Of a DNA stretch of 64,000 bases, positions 24,108-36,000 are shown in pieces. Numbering within the stretch: the first letter of the stretch is position 1; each line of letters begins with the position of its first letter. The stretch lies in assembly GCA_018417955.1 (NCBI GenBank), contig JACTVC010000009.1, positions 124,001 through 188,000 on the forward strand, in the 5' to 3' direction. This stretch comes from Laccaria trichodermophora. Taxonomy: Eukaryota; Basidiomycota; Agaricomycetes; Agaricales; Hydnangiaceae. A program made the translations under genes and the position numbers. The notes beneath the pieces are model-generated. The model was given only the letters and a program-made list of their open reading frames with translations, was not told where the DNA came from and made no database searches.

Positions 24108-27100
24108 GTAGCAGAACAATTAACTGAGCTAAATGAAGCCAGCCCTTTTACGAATGATCAGGATTTTAATAAGGCGGCTATGATGTCACTGGTTCGTCAA
24201 TCGAACTACCACTCTCATGAGCATAAGGCCTATAACGTCAGGAGAGCTTCAGTGGAGGAAGTTGTAGACGAAGACGTAGAAAGCGCGATACTAAAACCGA
24301 AATTGGGAAACGCTACTCACATTCTAGAGCTCGTTTCGGAAAGCGTAGACGTGAAACCCACGCCGGTCGTTAGGCAACATTCACGTCCCCCTTCAGTCAT
24401 CGAAGTCAAGGACGAAGAGGACGTCCAAGCACATACCAAACCCAAAGCGTTGGATCCTCGGTACCTCCTAGAAGAAATCGACGTCTCAAAGGATGCAGAG
24501 CCTCCACCCACCTCCGACGCACCCCCTAAGAGCGAGCACTACGCATACAACGTGCACGAGCATAACGCGGAAGATCATCCTCAAACCATGGACTTCACAC
24601 TTCCTTTCCTCGACATTCCAGGACCGCCAACGCCAGCCAAGCGAGTACGTGTGCCCAAAGCGAGAATCACGAAGCCAGGGGCATCCGCAGTAGGCGTCTC
24701 CATACTATCGACAAAGGGACGGTTAGCAACTTTGCAGAATACGGAAATCGACCTGCGCCTAGATTCCTGCGCCGATATCACTCTGATCTCGGAAGAGCTG
24801 TACCTGTCCCTGAGGGACCGTCCGCCTCTTCAGCAAGGATATCAGATGCAAATCTTCCAGTTGACAGAAACAGGAACTCACATAAGGGGATTCATACGGA
24901 TTCCAGTATTCATGGAGGCGGCAGACGGCACGATACTTGAAACGGAAGCTGAGGCTTACGTAGTCCCCAACATGATGGTGCCGATCTTGTTGGGCGAGGA
25001 CTTCCATCTCACATATGAAATATCAGTCTCGAGGTCTGTCACCGAAGGCTCGTACCTTCATTTCAAGGGGACTCCGTACTCAGTACCAGCAACTGGAGTC
25101 AACAGAACTAACGATTTCGACCGCCTGAGGAAGAGCGCTCACAACATTTCCTCCTTCATCAAAGCTAAGACACATAAACGCGCTAAGACGAAGCGTCAAC
25201 GTAAGAAGCGGCAAGCGATGTTAGACGCCCACCTCATCAAAGCGGCACGAGACTATCGCATAAAGCCGCATGAGTCATGCCGAGTAGAAGTCATAGGCCA
25301 CTTTGAGGATGAAAGGGAATGGTTTGTCGAGAAGAACATGCTGTCATGCGGAAACGACAACGTACTCCTCGTGCCCAACATGCTCATCTCTTCCCAAAAC
25401 CCCCAGATTGCAGTTGCAAACCCCTCTTCTCAACCTCGATTTATACAAAAAGGAGAAGTCCTCGCAACCATAGTGGATCCAACACATTATTTCGACACTC
25501 CTAAAGATGCGGATCAATGGCACGAGATGTCGAGCAAAGCAGAGGCACTGGCCACCATCATAGCAGTGACTAGTGAAGACCACCCAACCGAGGCAGAAGA
25601 ATACGGTCCAAAGACCGCGGCCATGCCCGACCCTATGATATATCCTTCCAGCAACATGAAGGACCTTCTGGACGTCGGATCGTTGCCAGAACACCTTCAA
25701 GACGAGGCCTGGAGAATGTTAGCTTCGCACGAAAAAGCGTTTGGGTTCGACGGTCGACTGGGACATTATCCTAGTAAAGTCCACATTCGTACGGTAGATG
25801 GTCAAGTCCCTATCTCGGTGCCTATGTACGGCAGCTCCCCAGCGAAGAGACAGGTGATAAACGAACAGATCGACAAATGGTTCGAGCAAGGGGTGATAGA
25901 ACCATCAAAGAGCCCATGGAGCGCCCCAGTGGTCATCACGTACCGACACGGCAAAGCTCGATTTTGCGTGGATTACCGCAAACTTAACGCTGCCACCATA
26001 CCGGACGAATTTCCAATTCCCCGCCAATCCGAAATTCTAGCATCGCTTTCAGGTGCTCAAGTACTATCCTCTCTCGATGCGCTCTCAGGCTTTACGCAAC
26101 TAGAAATGGCGGAAGAGGACGTCGAGAAGACTGCATTTCGGACTCATAGAGGCCTCTTCCAATTTCGACGGTTACCCTTCGGTCTGCGTAACGGGCCATC
26201 GATATTTCAACGGGTCATGCAAGGCATCTTAGCTCCTTACCTCTGGATTTTCTGCCTGGTGTATATTGACGACATCGTGGTTTATTCGAAATCTTACGAG
26301 GATCACATAGTTCACTTAGACAAGGTCTTGGGAGCAATCGAACGAGCGGGCATCACCTTATCGCCAACTAAATGCCACATGTTCTACGATTCCATTCTTC
26401 TTTTGGGACATAAGGTATCGCGTCTGGGTCTCTCTACACACATGGAGAAAGTACGTGCAATCAGCGAGCTTCGCCGCCCAGGGAAAGTCTCAGAATTACA
26501 GACTTTTCTAGGCATGATAGTTTATTTCTCCGCATTCATACCCTTTTACGCGGACATCTGCTCCCCTCTTTTTGGATTACTAAAAAAAGGGAAGAAATGG
26601 GAATGGAGCGAGGACCATGAGCGAGCCTTCTCCGAGGCGAAGGACGCCCTTCAGAAAGCACCCGCTCTTGGCCACCCCATAGAAGGACTACCCTACCGCC
26701 TCTACACAGACGCTTCGGATATCGCAATAGGATGCGCGTTACAGCAAATACAACCAATGAAAGTAAAGGATCTGCAAGGCACTCGCGTCCACGAGCGATT
26801 ACGGAAAGCTTACGATTCGGGAGAACCAGTACCTAAAATTCCGATCAGCCTTTCCTCTTCCTTGGCGGATGATAAGACTCATCAGGAATGGGGGGCTACT
26901 TTTGATGACACAATTGTCTATGTGGAACGAGTCATCAGCTACTGGTCTCGATCCCTCAAGTCAGCAGAAACCCGGTACTCAGCAACGGAACGGGAAGCCT
27001 TGGCAGCTAAGGAAGGTCTAGTCAAATTTCAACCATTTATTGAAGGTGAAAAAATCTTGCTGGTCACGGATCATGCCACCCTGCAATGGGCAAGAACTTA

Positions 27101-28061
27101 CGAAAACGCGAATAGAAGGTTAGCAGCCTGGGGCGCAGTCTTCTCAGCCTACGCTCCAGGTCTTGAGATTATACATCGACCGGGACGCAAACATTCAAAC
27201 GTAGACCCTCTGTCGCGACTGCCACGGATAGTCCCTGCCGCAACTTCCCCTCTTAAAGACAACTCATCTTCAATACAAATCAGTGTACCAGAGGAAGCAG
27301 ACACCATCCTCCCAGCGCAAAAGATGGGAATGTCAATATTCACGCTGGCTGACTGCCTAGAGGAGCCAGCTCGCGCTTTTGCAACGGCTCACTTGACAAA
27401 TGTGGATCCTTCGGCTAACAAGTCACTTCCAGGACATGAAACAATAGACAATTCGAAAGATTCTTATCAGAAAGCAAACGAGCCACCAGGGTACATCCAC
27501 ACACAGATGTCCGACGACGTACGCAAGAGATGGATCCAAGGTTACTTGGAGGACCTGGCACTACGAACCGCGTGGGAAGACAAACGTTCAGAAGTAGGTT
27601 CCTGGGAACCAGGGTTTCGATTTTTTAAAGACCTGGATGGATTACTCTATTTCTGCGACGCTGATTACCACCCAAGACTATGTGTTCCTAAGGCACTGCG
27701 ACTACAAGTGTTGACCGAAGCGCACGAAAGCCCTTTCGAAAGCGCTCACATGGGGTCGGAAAAGCTATGGTACCGTCTAAGTCCAAAATTCTATTGGAAG
27801 AGGATGAAGGCCGACGTCGTTCGCTTCTGTGAAACTTGTGATGTTTGCCAGAAGATCAAAACATCAAATTTCAACCGCTATGGATATCTAATTCCCAACC
27901 CAATCCCCTCCAGGCCTTACTCGTCCATCTCAATGGATTTTATCGTCAACCTACCCATGTGCGGCGAATTCAACGCTATTTACGTTGTCGTGGACCGTCT
28001 AAGCAAACACGCCAACTTCATCCCCACATCTACAGGCATCAACGCAAAGGACTTCGCATGA
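24108..28061 (+). CDS. pol: Pol: protease, reverse transcriptase, RNase H, N-terminal integrase; ends at in-frame TGA
   Basis: Same frame as gag, open to TGA at 28059-28061. Order: aspartic protease with LDSCADITLIS near 24760 (Cys where Gly usually follows D-S/T); reverse transcriptase from about 25890, with FCVDYRKLNA, LPFGLRNGPSIFQ and the catalytic YIDD near 26262; RNase H with YTDAS near 26703, ATEREALA and VTDHATLQW; integrase with an H-H-C-C zinc finger (AHESPFESAHMG, CETCDVCQ; about 27720-27850) and the first catalytic Asp in SMDFIVNLP. The stop falls inside the integrase core, directly after KDFA, where related elements usually have Arg or another residue before LF. Confidence 0.92.
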   Translation, partial: VAEQLTELNEASPFTNDQDFNKAAMMSLVRQSNYHSHEHKAYNVRRASVEEVVDEDVESAILKPKLGNATHILELVSESVDVKPTPVVRQHSRPPSVIEVKDEEDVQAHTKPKALDPRYLLEEIDVSKDAEPPPTSDAPPKSEHYAYNVHEHNAEDHPQTMDFTLPFLDIPGPPTPAKRVRVPKARITKPGASAVGVSILSTKGRLATLQNTEIDLRLDSCADITLISEELYLSLRDRPPLQQGYQMQIFQLTETGTHIRGFIRIPVFMEAADGTILETEAEAYVVPNMMVPILLGEDFHLTYEISVSRSVTEGSYLHFKGTPYSVPATGVNRTNDFDRLRKSAHNISSFIKAKTHKRAKTKRQRKKRQAMLDAHLIKAARDYRIKPHESCRVEVIGHFEDEREWFVEKNMLSCGNDNVLLVPNMLISSQNPQIAVANPSSQPRFIQKGEVLATIVDPTHYFDTPKDADQWHEMSSKAEALATIIAVTSEDHPTEAEEYGPKTAAMPDPMIYPSSNMKDLLDVGSLPEHLQDEAWRMLASHEKAFGFDGRLGHYPSKVHIRTVDGQVPISVPMYGSSPAKRQVINEQIDKWFEQGVIEPSKSPWSAPVVITYRHGKARFCVDYRKLNAATIPDEFPIPRQSEILASLSGAQVLSSLDALSGFTQLEMAEEDVEKTAFRTHRGLFQFRRLPFGLRNGPSIFQRVMQGILAPYLWIFCLVYIDDIVVYSKSYEDHIVHLDKVLGAIERAGITLSPTKCHMFYDSILLLGHKVSRLGLSTHMEKVRAISELRRPGKVSELQTFLGMIVYFSAFIPFYADICSPLFGLLKKGKKWEWSEDHERAFSEAKDALQKAPALGHPIEGLPYRLYTDASDIAIGCALQQIQPMKVKDLQGTRVHERLRKAYDSGEPVPKIPISLSSSLADDKTHQEWGATFDDTIVYVERVISYWSRSLKSAETRYSATEREALAAKEGLVKFQPFIEGEKILLVTDHATLQWARTYENANRRLAAWGAVFSAYAPGLEIIHRPGRKHSNVDPLSRLPRIVPAATSPLKDNSSSIQISVPEEADTILPAQKMGMSIFTLADCLEEPARAFATAHLTNVDPSANKSLPGHETIDNSKDSYQKANEPPGYIHTQMSDDVRKRWIQGYLEDLALRTAWEDKRSEVGSWEPGFRFFKDLDGLLYFCDADYHPRLCVPKALRLQVLTEAHESPFESAHMGSEKLWYRLSPKFYWKRMKADVVRFCETCDVCQKIKTSNFNRYGYLIPNPIPSRPYSSISMDFIVNLPMCGEFNAIYVVVDRLSKHANFIPTSTGINAKDFA

Positions 28062-29009
28062 CTCTTCACCAAACACATTATATGCAAGTACGGCATACCA
28101 GAAAGTATTATCAGCGATAGGGATCCCCGTTGGACATCCGACTTCTGGAAAGGAATTGCGCAAGAGATCAAGACAAAGATGTTGCTATCATCGTCGCATC
28201 ACCCACAGCACGATGGACAGACCGAGATCTTGAACCGTCTACTGGAAACCATGCTCAGAGCCTACATTAATGCCGACAGGAACGACTGGGTCGAATGGCT
28301 CCACTTACTCGAATTTGCATATAATTCAACCGTTCATTCGTCCACAGGCACGACTCCTTTTTCCAACCTTCTCGGTTTTCAGCCTCGTTCTACGCTGGAC
28401 CTTTTGCCCAAACCATCTACTACAGCCCAGAAGAACGACCTCGACAGAAATTCAGGAGATTACCTAGCGAAAATCGCAATGCACAGGGATAGCGCGAGGC
28501 AAGCAATTGCCCTAGCCCAGCATGAGCAGGCTAAGAGTTATAACAAAGGCCGAAAGCCCGCTCCCTCCTTCAGCTTGGGCAGCAAAGTCCTCCTAAACCC
28601 CCACTCTTTGGAATGGATCGAATCCAAGGGCGAAGGAGGGAAGTTAACTCCGAGATGGATTGGTCCCTTCGAAGTTACCGAACGCATCAACCCCAAAGTC
28701 TATCGCTTGCGTCTCCCAGACAAGTACCCCAGGTCACCTATCTTTAATATCGAACATCTCAAGCCCTACCAGACTCCTGATGAAAATAACCGCACAAAGT
28801 TACCCGATTCATCACTACGGAGAGAGGAGTCCCGGGAATATGAGGTGGAGACTATATTGGGCCATAAAAGAACCGGCAAATCAACTATGTGGAAATACTT
28901 GGTCAGATGGGTAGGATACGGACCCCAATTCGACGAGTGGCTTACCGCTCGCGACCTCCGCAATGCTTCTGATATCCTTCGGGATTATCGGAAGCGTAAC
29001 AATATATGA
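28062..29009 (+). CDS. pol: Pol: rest of integrase plus chromodomain
   Basis: Continues the pol frame immediately after the TGA, 315 codons to TGA 29007-29009. It holds the second catalytic Asp (SDRDPRWTSDFW) and the Glu (DGQTEILNRLLE) of the DDE triad. A GPY/F-like block (PRWIGPFEVTERI) follows. The C-terminal chromodomain at about 28836-28990 (YEVETILGHKR, YLVRWVGYGPQFDEWL) presumably directs integration to modified chromatin, as in other chromoviruses. The protein is cut off from the rest of Pol unless the TGA is read through. Confidence 0.92.
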   Translation, partial: LFTKHIICKYGIPESIISDRDPRWTSDFWKGIAQEIKTKMLLSSSHHPQHDGQTEILNRLLETMLRAYINADRNDWVEWLHLLEFAYNSTVHSSTGTTPFSNLLGFQPRSTLDLLPKPSTTAQKNDLDRNSGDYLAKIAMHRDSARQAIALAQHEQAKSYNKGRKPAPSFSLGSKVLLNPHSLEWIESKGEGGKLTPRWIGPFEVTERINPKVYRLRLPDKYPRSPIFNIEHLKPYQTPDENNRTKLPDSSLRREESREYEVETILGHKRTGKSTMWKYLVRWVGYGPQFDEWLTARDLRNASDILRDYRKRNNI

Positions 29010-29402
29010 GGAGACATCCGACGATGTCCAACGTCGGATAGTTTTCTCCTTTCCTTTTTTTATTTATTCATGAAGTTTTTCACATTCGTTTATACTTACT
29101 CTACTTTTTTTTTACATTACTCTTTTCTTTCTTAAAAACCTTCTCCTCTTTTTTGCCTTTTTTTTTTTTTTTTTCTTTCATCTTTCTTGAACCCATATGG
29201 GGACGTTGCCTTTTGGTCACGGTTTTGATGGTCCCTTGTCACATCGATTCGGGCTCTGGCTTATCAGTTGACCTTTGTCTTTCCCCCTCCACTTGTGCGC
29301 ATCGACGGCTCTTCCTACGCTATCTTTCCTCCTTTTCCTAACCTCGGGTTGACCAGGGAAGAACTTTTGCACGACGGGTCTGAGCGGTTGACGCGAAGGA
29401 CT
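29010..29402 (+). other. pol-ORF3 spacer
   Basis: Poly-T and pyrimidine-rich sequence, including T runs near 29104-29113 and 29157-29174, before the ORF3 ATG. A TTG-initiated extension of ORF3 reaches 29268 in frame, so the true ORF3 start is uncertain. Confidence 0.4.
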
Positions 29403-31327
29403 ATGTCATCTGCTCACTATTACCTCGATGGAAGTGGCAGGGCCCCTGAGGTATCCCTCTTTAACCACGATTGGGCGGACTGGGTTGGATTAAACGCTGA
29501 CACATCGAAAATTCCCTTAGGTGCCAGGAGCTACAAAAACATGTCAGGAGCCAACTGGGACGCCATGGAAGTGACCTCCTCCGGGAGATACGCCGATTTG
29601 GAATGGACAACTCACCCAGACTGGTATCAGCACGATACACATTGGCGCAGTTTCGGTCCGACACGAGTGGACATTATACTTTCAGTAGGATCGCCATGGT
29701 ACTTAGACATGGACTCCCCGGTGGCATATTGTGCTGTGGCCGGAGGCTACTCATTCGCCAAGGTCCAACGAGGGAGCATAGCCAACGACCTCATCTTCTT
29801 TGATCATTGTCTGGACGAGGTCACCACATCTAAACAATTCCTAGACGGCTCGCCAGTACCTCCCGCCTACAGCCGCGATCGCCTACTCTCCACATTTCAC
29901 TCGATCATCGCACTTCAGAGAGAGGGGGCAGCGGCAAAGCGTGCCGCTTGGGATCGTTTGGCATTCCTCACCTGGTGGACTGAAGCTTGCGATGATTGGT
30001 CGAAAGGCATCGACGTGGTCATGGCAGAGCAAGTGGAAGTCATCGTAGCCAGAGGCCGTGACCCAAGAGGATTCTTATTCGATCTTCTCGTCGATTGGCA
30101 CGAGCTGAACGTACCATTCCTCTTGTCCCGATCCATACCATTCTACTACACCTTTTCTTTAGAAGTACGCTTGGACGAAAGGTTTTGCCACCTGAATCCC
30201 AAGATCCTCGCATCGTATGCCGGACCAGAGGGGGATGAGGTGGTTATACACGACGTGGATTACGAAGATGGTCTGGAAGCCGCAGAGGCCACAACTCACC
30301 TCTATGACGACTTTTTCCAGCAAATAGAGCCCACCGTTTTGAACGATCACAGGTCGTACGAATCCGACTCCTCGTTCTACGTCATAGACTTTGAAGGATG
30401 GGGTCGCCGTCCCGTAACTTCAGACAGAGAATGCAGGTTTCTCTCGGCTTGTTTCCACTTCACGGTTCTCAGCGACGTCCATGGCTCACCTCGAGTTATT
30501 TTCTGGCGTTTCAGACCTAAAGTCTCAGCAAAACAACAGAGCAAGCACGTCCTATGGAATCAGTGGACAGATGACCCAGTTACGATCAGGGAGCTCTTCA
30601 AGGGAGTTTACGCTCCTACGCCCACACGATGTTTCCATGTGGAGTTGGGCGACCCGCTGCCTGATAACCCTGGACTACAAGACGGTACAGCAATCAAACG
30701 TTCAATCCCTAGGACGGATCCTCTGCCACTAGCGGAACGCCTCTCAATCGCCAACTGGACAAAGGACTCTCAGACTAGCAACTTGGGCTCCAATGATCCT
30801 CCGAGCCTCTTAGCTTGTATGTCCCAACGAGATGCATCCTCCAAAAGGATACCTGTACGGCAAGTCTCGCGGTTAGAAAGTTCGGAGTCGGATTCCAGAG
30901 GCACATCCCATAGCCGAAGTTCCCAAGGACGCCAGCGCTCCCAATCGCCTCAACCGCAACGAGCCCGTCATCCTGCCAACTCCGTGGAATCCTTCAAGCT
31001 CTCCTTATCGGACGCCGTTGCTAGATTCACGTGGAAAGAACGGCCAGAGAAGGTAGCTCTGTTAGCTGATTCAGACAGACCTAGTGGTCCCGTTTTCCGC
31101 CATGCTTTCCTGTGCATCCCCGACTGGAGATCTCAAATACGAATGAGATATTACGCTAGTTGTCGCCCAGAAGTATCGAGCATACGTCAAGTCGTGCACA
31201 TCGCGGTGGTCCATAGACTCGAATTTGCGATTGCTATCCGGGTTGCGGACGTTGACCTCTTCGTCCCGGGAGTGGTCACAGGACTCGATAGGATCGGAAT
31301 CAAGGCTTTATATCCACTAGTATCTAC
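29403..31327 (+). pseudogene. extra retrotransposon ORF3, 5' part, interrupted by the foldback element
   Basis: ATG at 29403 opens a long frame of unknown family downstream of pol. It is rich in Trp, Asp and Tyr, for example NHDWADWVGLNADTSKIPLG, WYLDMDSPVAYCAVAGGYSF, RGFLFDLLVDWHELNVPFLL and FYVIDFEGWGRRPV, followed by an Arg/Ser/Pro-rich stretch near 30860-30970. No signal peptide or clear membrane segment supports an envelope role. The frame meets the foldback insertion at 31328. The remaining coding part resumes at about 36152. It could be a retrotransposon accessory protein; its function is unknown. Confidence 0.75.
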
Positions 31328-31477
31328 CACTTTTTATGATAAAATACAGTCAAGTGCCTGCACAACTTTTTGGTAAATGGCACTGTGGTCTTATGAAATG
31401 AGAAACATGGGGGAAATCTAATGAAACATGTTTCATTTTTGGCCCAGACCATTTCATATATATCTCATTGTTTCCCT

Positions 31478-32060
31478 AGCAATATTTCTTTGCCATTTCT
31501 TTCCCATTTCATTGGCTGACTGGCTATATTTCTTTTCCATTTCATTGGTTGCCTGGCCATATTTTTTTTCTATTTCATTGTTTCCCTAGCAATATTTCTT
31601 CGCAATTTCTTTCCCATTTCATTCATATTTCTTTCCCATTTCATTCATATTTCTTTTCCATTTCATTGTTTCCCTAGCAATATTTCTTCGCCATTTCATT
31701 GCTATTTCATTGGCTGCCTAGCCATATTTCTTTCCCATTTCTTTTCCATTTCATTGTTTCCCCAGCAATATTTCTTCACCATTTCATTGGCTGCCTAGCA
31801 ATATTTCTTTCCCATTTCATTCATATTTCATTGACTCCCTAGCAATATTTCTTCGCCATTTCTTTCCCATTTCATTGGCTGCCTAGCCATATTTCTTTCC
31901 CATTTCTTTTCCATTTCATTGTTTCCCCAGCAATATTTCTTCGCCATTCCATTGGCTGCCTAGCAATATTTCTTTCCCATTTCTTTTCCATTTCATTGTT
32001 TCCCTAGCAATATTTCTTCGCTATTTCTTTCCCATTTTATTGGCTGCCTGGCTATATTTC
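31478..32060 (+). repeat. left-arm outer minisatellite (TTTCCCATTTCATTG-type)
   Basis: Short, imperfect tandem units built from TTTCTTTCCCATTTC, CATTGTTTCCCTAGCAA and CATTGGCTGCCTAGC. It is the inverted counterpart of 34670-36000 but less than half as long. Confidence 0.9.
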
Positions 32061-32589
32061 TTTGCCATCTTGTCAGGGTCCATCCAATGGGTCATCAGGA
32101 GGGTGGTCACATGACCAATTTCCTAAAATGGTGAAAATACAAAATTAATAGCCCTGAATTGTAGCTTTCAGAATCTGTTTGAATTATGTTCTAAAGTGCT
32201 CTCATTGTGGAGATATGAGGCAAATGAATTTTTACAGCGCCGGCTTTTTTCAACCTTTTTGTCTTTTTCTCGAGGAAAACAACACCAAACAATATAATTT
32301 TAACATATTTAGAAAGCTAAGAAAAGGGGCTACAATTATCATATTATAGAAAAATTGACTCAAAAAGGAAGGTGCATAGCCTAAAAGGGACATGCACACT
32401 AGTAGACTACAAAAGTCAGACCTAGACTAGAAATTTTACCAATAGGTTTACCAATAGATTACAAAAGTCAGACATAGAATACAAAAATGAGTAATGCACT
32501 ACAAAAGACTACAAAGAGCTGGACATAGACTACAAAGTTTACTAATGGGCTATGACAGACTTCAAGAGTTGGACATACACCACAAAATC

Positions 32590-33180
32590 CGCTTTTCTCA
32601 TTACAAAAGTTTTAGTGTCTGCTTTTTTCATTACAGCAGTTTGTAGTGTCCGCTTTTTTTATTACAACAGTTTGTAGTGCCTGATTTTTCCATTACAACA
32701 GTTTGTAGTGTCCACTTTTTTTATTACAACAGTTTGTAGTGTCCGCTTTTTTTATTACAACAGTTTGTAGTGTCCACTTTTTTTATTACAACAGTTTGTA
32801 GTGTCCACTTTTTTTATTACAACAGTTTGTAGTGTCCACTTTTTTTATTACAACAGTTTGTAGTGTCCGCTTTTTCATTACAACAGTTTGTAGTGTCCAA
32901 TTTTTTTATTGCAACCATTTCTAGTGTTCACTTTTTTTATTACAACAGTTTGTAGTGTCCAATTTTTATTGCAACAGTTTGAGTGTCCACTTTTTTCATT
33001 ACAACAGTTTGTAGTGTCTGCTTTTTTTATTGCAACAGTTTGTAGTGTCTGCTTTTTTTGACTACATCAGTTTCTAGTGTCCGTTTTTTTAGATTATGAC
33101 AGTTTGTAGTCTTCCCTTTTTTGGACTACAACAGTGGGTAGAATCCACTTTTTTGGACTACAGCAGTTTACAATATCCAC
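32590..33180 (+). repeat. left-arm inner minisatellite (ACAGTTTGTAGTGTCC-type)
   Basis: About 17 units of roughly 31 bp with core ACAGTTTGTAGTGTCC followed by CTTTTTTTATTACA. Mirrored at about 33720-34130 in the other arm. Confidence 0.9.
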
Positions 33181-33719
33181 TCTTTAAGACTACTAAGTTT
33201 GTAGTCTGCTTTTCTGACATTTAGTTTGTAGTAGGTATGGGTTTATGACATGTGAGATGAATTGACTCTGCCAGTCATGCCCAACTTGTTGTCTTTCACA
33301 TCAGTGGTGCCTGTCTCTCTTTTCAGCTGACCAGCCACTATCCCATCTCTCTGGACTCAGTCAAACATCTATTGATATCAGTAGCTACTGTCCTATAATG
33401 AGTGTCTCTCATTGGTCTTCTCTGTCAAGTCAAATTATGATAAGGTTTCACTGTCCAACCATTCATCCTAGCCAATCTTCACTGAAAGCCATTCAAGAGT
33501 ACTAGGAGTGAACAATGAAAGGTTGTCTATTCCTATTATGTTCTTAGTCTACTCAGGTGAATACAAGCTGGAATCTGGTGAATCTTTTCCAGGTTGACCA
33601 TGAGTAGAGCTGTTGTTCTTGAAAACACAGTGCAGGCTCCACTGGTATGAAAGCCAACAGTTGGGCATGACTGGCAAAAGTCAACTCATCTCACATGTCA
33701 TAAACCCATACCCACAAAC

Positions 33720-34135
33720 TAAATTAGAAAAGCAGACTACGAACTTAGTAGTCTTAAAAAGTGGATATTGTAAACTGTTGTAGTCTAAAAAAGCAGAGAC
33801 TAGAAACTGTTGTAATAAAAAGAGCGAACACTAGAAACTGTTGGAATAAAAAAAGCAGACACTACAAGCTGTTGTAATGAAAAAAGCGGATGCTACAAAC
33901 TGTTGCAATAAAAAAATTGGACACTACAAACTGTTGTAATAAAAAAAGCGGACACTACAAACTGTTGTAATGAAAAAAGCGGACATTACAAACTGTTGTA
34001 ATAAAAAAAGTGGACACTACAAACTGTTGTAATAAAAAAGCGGACACTACAAACTGTTGTAATAAAAAAAGCGGACACTACAAACTGCTGTAATGAAAAA
34101 AGCAGACACTAAAACTTTTGTAATGAGAAAAGCGG
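33720..34135 (-). repeat. right-arm inner minisatellite
   Basis: Reverse complement of the left inner array, with fewer units (core GGACACTACAAACTGTTGTA). Confidence 0.9.
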
Positions 34136-34669
34136 ATTTTGTGGTGTATGTCCAACTCTTGAAGTCTGTCATAGCCCATTAGTAAACTTTGTAGTCTATG
34201 TCCAGCTCTTTGTAGTCTTTTGTAGTGCATTACTCATTTTTGTATTCTATGTCTGACTTTTGTAATCTATTGGTAAACCTATTGGTAAAATTTCTAGTCT
34301 AGGTCTGACTTTTGTAGTCTACTAGTGTGCATGTCCCTTTTAGGCTATGCACCTTCCTTTTTGAGTCAATTTTTCTATAATATGATAATTGTAGCCCCTT
34401 TTCTTAGCTTTCTAAATATGTTAAAATTATATTGTTTGGTGTTGTTTTCCTCGAGAAAAAGACAAAAAGGTTGAAAAAAGCCGGCGCTGTAAAAATTCAT
34501 TTGCCTCATATCTCCACAATGAGAGCACTTTAGAACATAATTCAAACAGATTCTGAAAGCTACAATTCAGGGCTATTAATTTTGTATTTTCACCATTTTA
34601 GGAAATTGGTCATGTGACCACCCTCCTGATGACCCATTGGATGGACCCTGACAAGATGGCAAAGAAATA

Positions 34670-36000
34670 TAGCCAGGCAGCCAATGAAATGGGAAAGAAA
34701 TGGCGAAGAAATATTGCTAGGGAGTCAATGAAATGGGAAAGAAATGGCAAAGAAATATTGCCAGGGAAACAATGAAATGGAAAAGAAATATTGCTAGGGA
34801 AACAATGAAATGGAAAAGAAATGGGAAAGAAATATTGCTAGGGAAACAATGAAATGGAAAAGAAATGGGAAAGAAATATGGCTAAGCAGCCAATGAAATG
34901 GGAAAGAAATGGCAAAGAAATATTGCTGGGGAAACAATGAAATGGAAAAGAAATGGGAAAGAAATATGGCTAGGCAGCCAATGAAATGGGAAAGAAATGG
35001 CGAAGAAATATTGCTAGGGAGTCAATGAAATGGGAAAGAAATGGCAAAGAAATATTGCCAGGGAAACAATGAAATGGAAAAGAAATATTGCTAGGGAAAC
35101 AATGAAATAGAAAAGAAATGGGAAAGAAATATTGCTAGGGAAACAATGAAATGGAAAAGAAATGGGAAAGAAATATGGCTAAGCAGCCAATGAAATGGGA
35201 AAGAAATGGCAAAGAAATATTGCTGGGGAAACAATGAAATGGAAAAGAAATGGGAAAGAAATATGGCTAGGCAGCCAATGAAATGGGAAAGAAATGGCGA
35301 AGAAATATTGCTAGGGAGTCAATGAAATGGGAAAGAAATGGCAAAGAAATATTGCCAGGGAAACAATGAAATGGAAAAGAAATATTGCTAGGGAAACAAT
35401 GAAATAGAAAAGAAATGGGAAAGAAATATTGCTAGGGAAACAATGAAATGGAAAAGAAATGGGAAAGAAATATGGCTAAGCAGCCAATGAAATGGGAAAG
35501 AAATGGCAAAGAAATATTGCTGGGGAAACAATGAAATGGAAAAGAAATGGGAAAGAAATATGGCTAGGCAGCCAATGAAATGGGAAAGAAATGGCGAAGA
35601 AATATTGCTAGGGAGTCAATGAAATGGCAATGAAATATGAATGAAATGGGAATGAAATATTGCTAGGCAGCCAATGAAATGGCGAAGAAATATTGCTGGG
35701 GAAACAATGAAATGGAAAAGAAATGGGAAAGAAATATGGCTAGGCAGCCAATGAAATAGGAATGAAATGGCGAAGAAATATTGCTAGGGAAACAATGAAA
35801 TGGAAAAGAAATATGAATGAAATGGGAAATAAATATGGCTAGGCAGCCAATGAAATGGGAAAGAAATGGCGAAGAAATATTGCTAGGGAAACAATGAAAT
35901 AGAAAAAAAATATGGCCAGGCAACCAATGAAATGGAAAAGAAATATAGCCAGTCAGCCAATGAAATGGGAAAGAAATGGCAAAGAAATATTGCTAGGGAA
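34670..36000 (-). repeat. right-arm outer minisatellite with a 297-bp higher-order repeat
   Basis: GAAATGGGAAAGAAATGG-type units. A marker (CTAGGGAGTCAATG) recurs with its GGG at 34720, 35017, 35314 and 35611, an exact spacing of 297 bp, so about three copies of a higher-order unit were amplified here and not in the left arm. Confidence 0.85.

Noticed and set aside
21126..29009. UGA read as selenocysteine or a changed genetic code
   Set aside because: Host genes in the window use TGA as a normal stop (for example FSH1, U2AF35) and no selenocysteine machinery or insertion element is visible.
32590..33180. Regularly spaced repeats resembling a CRISPR array
   Set aside because: The units are nearly identical with no distinct spacers, lie in a eukaryotic genome and are mirrored in the other arm; this is a minisatellite.
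35663..35923. Open frame of 86 codons on the minus strand (HFIGCLAIF-type repeats)
   Set aside because: It is only the translation of the CATTTC minisatellite and has no independent coding evidence.
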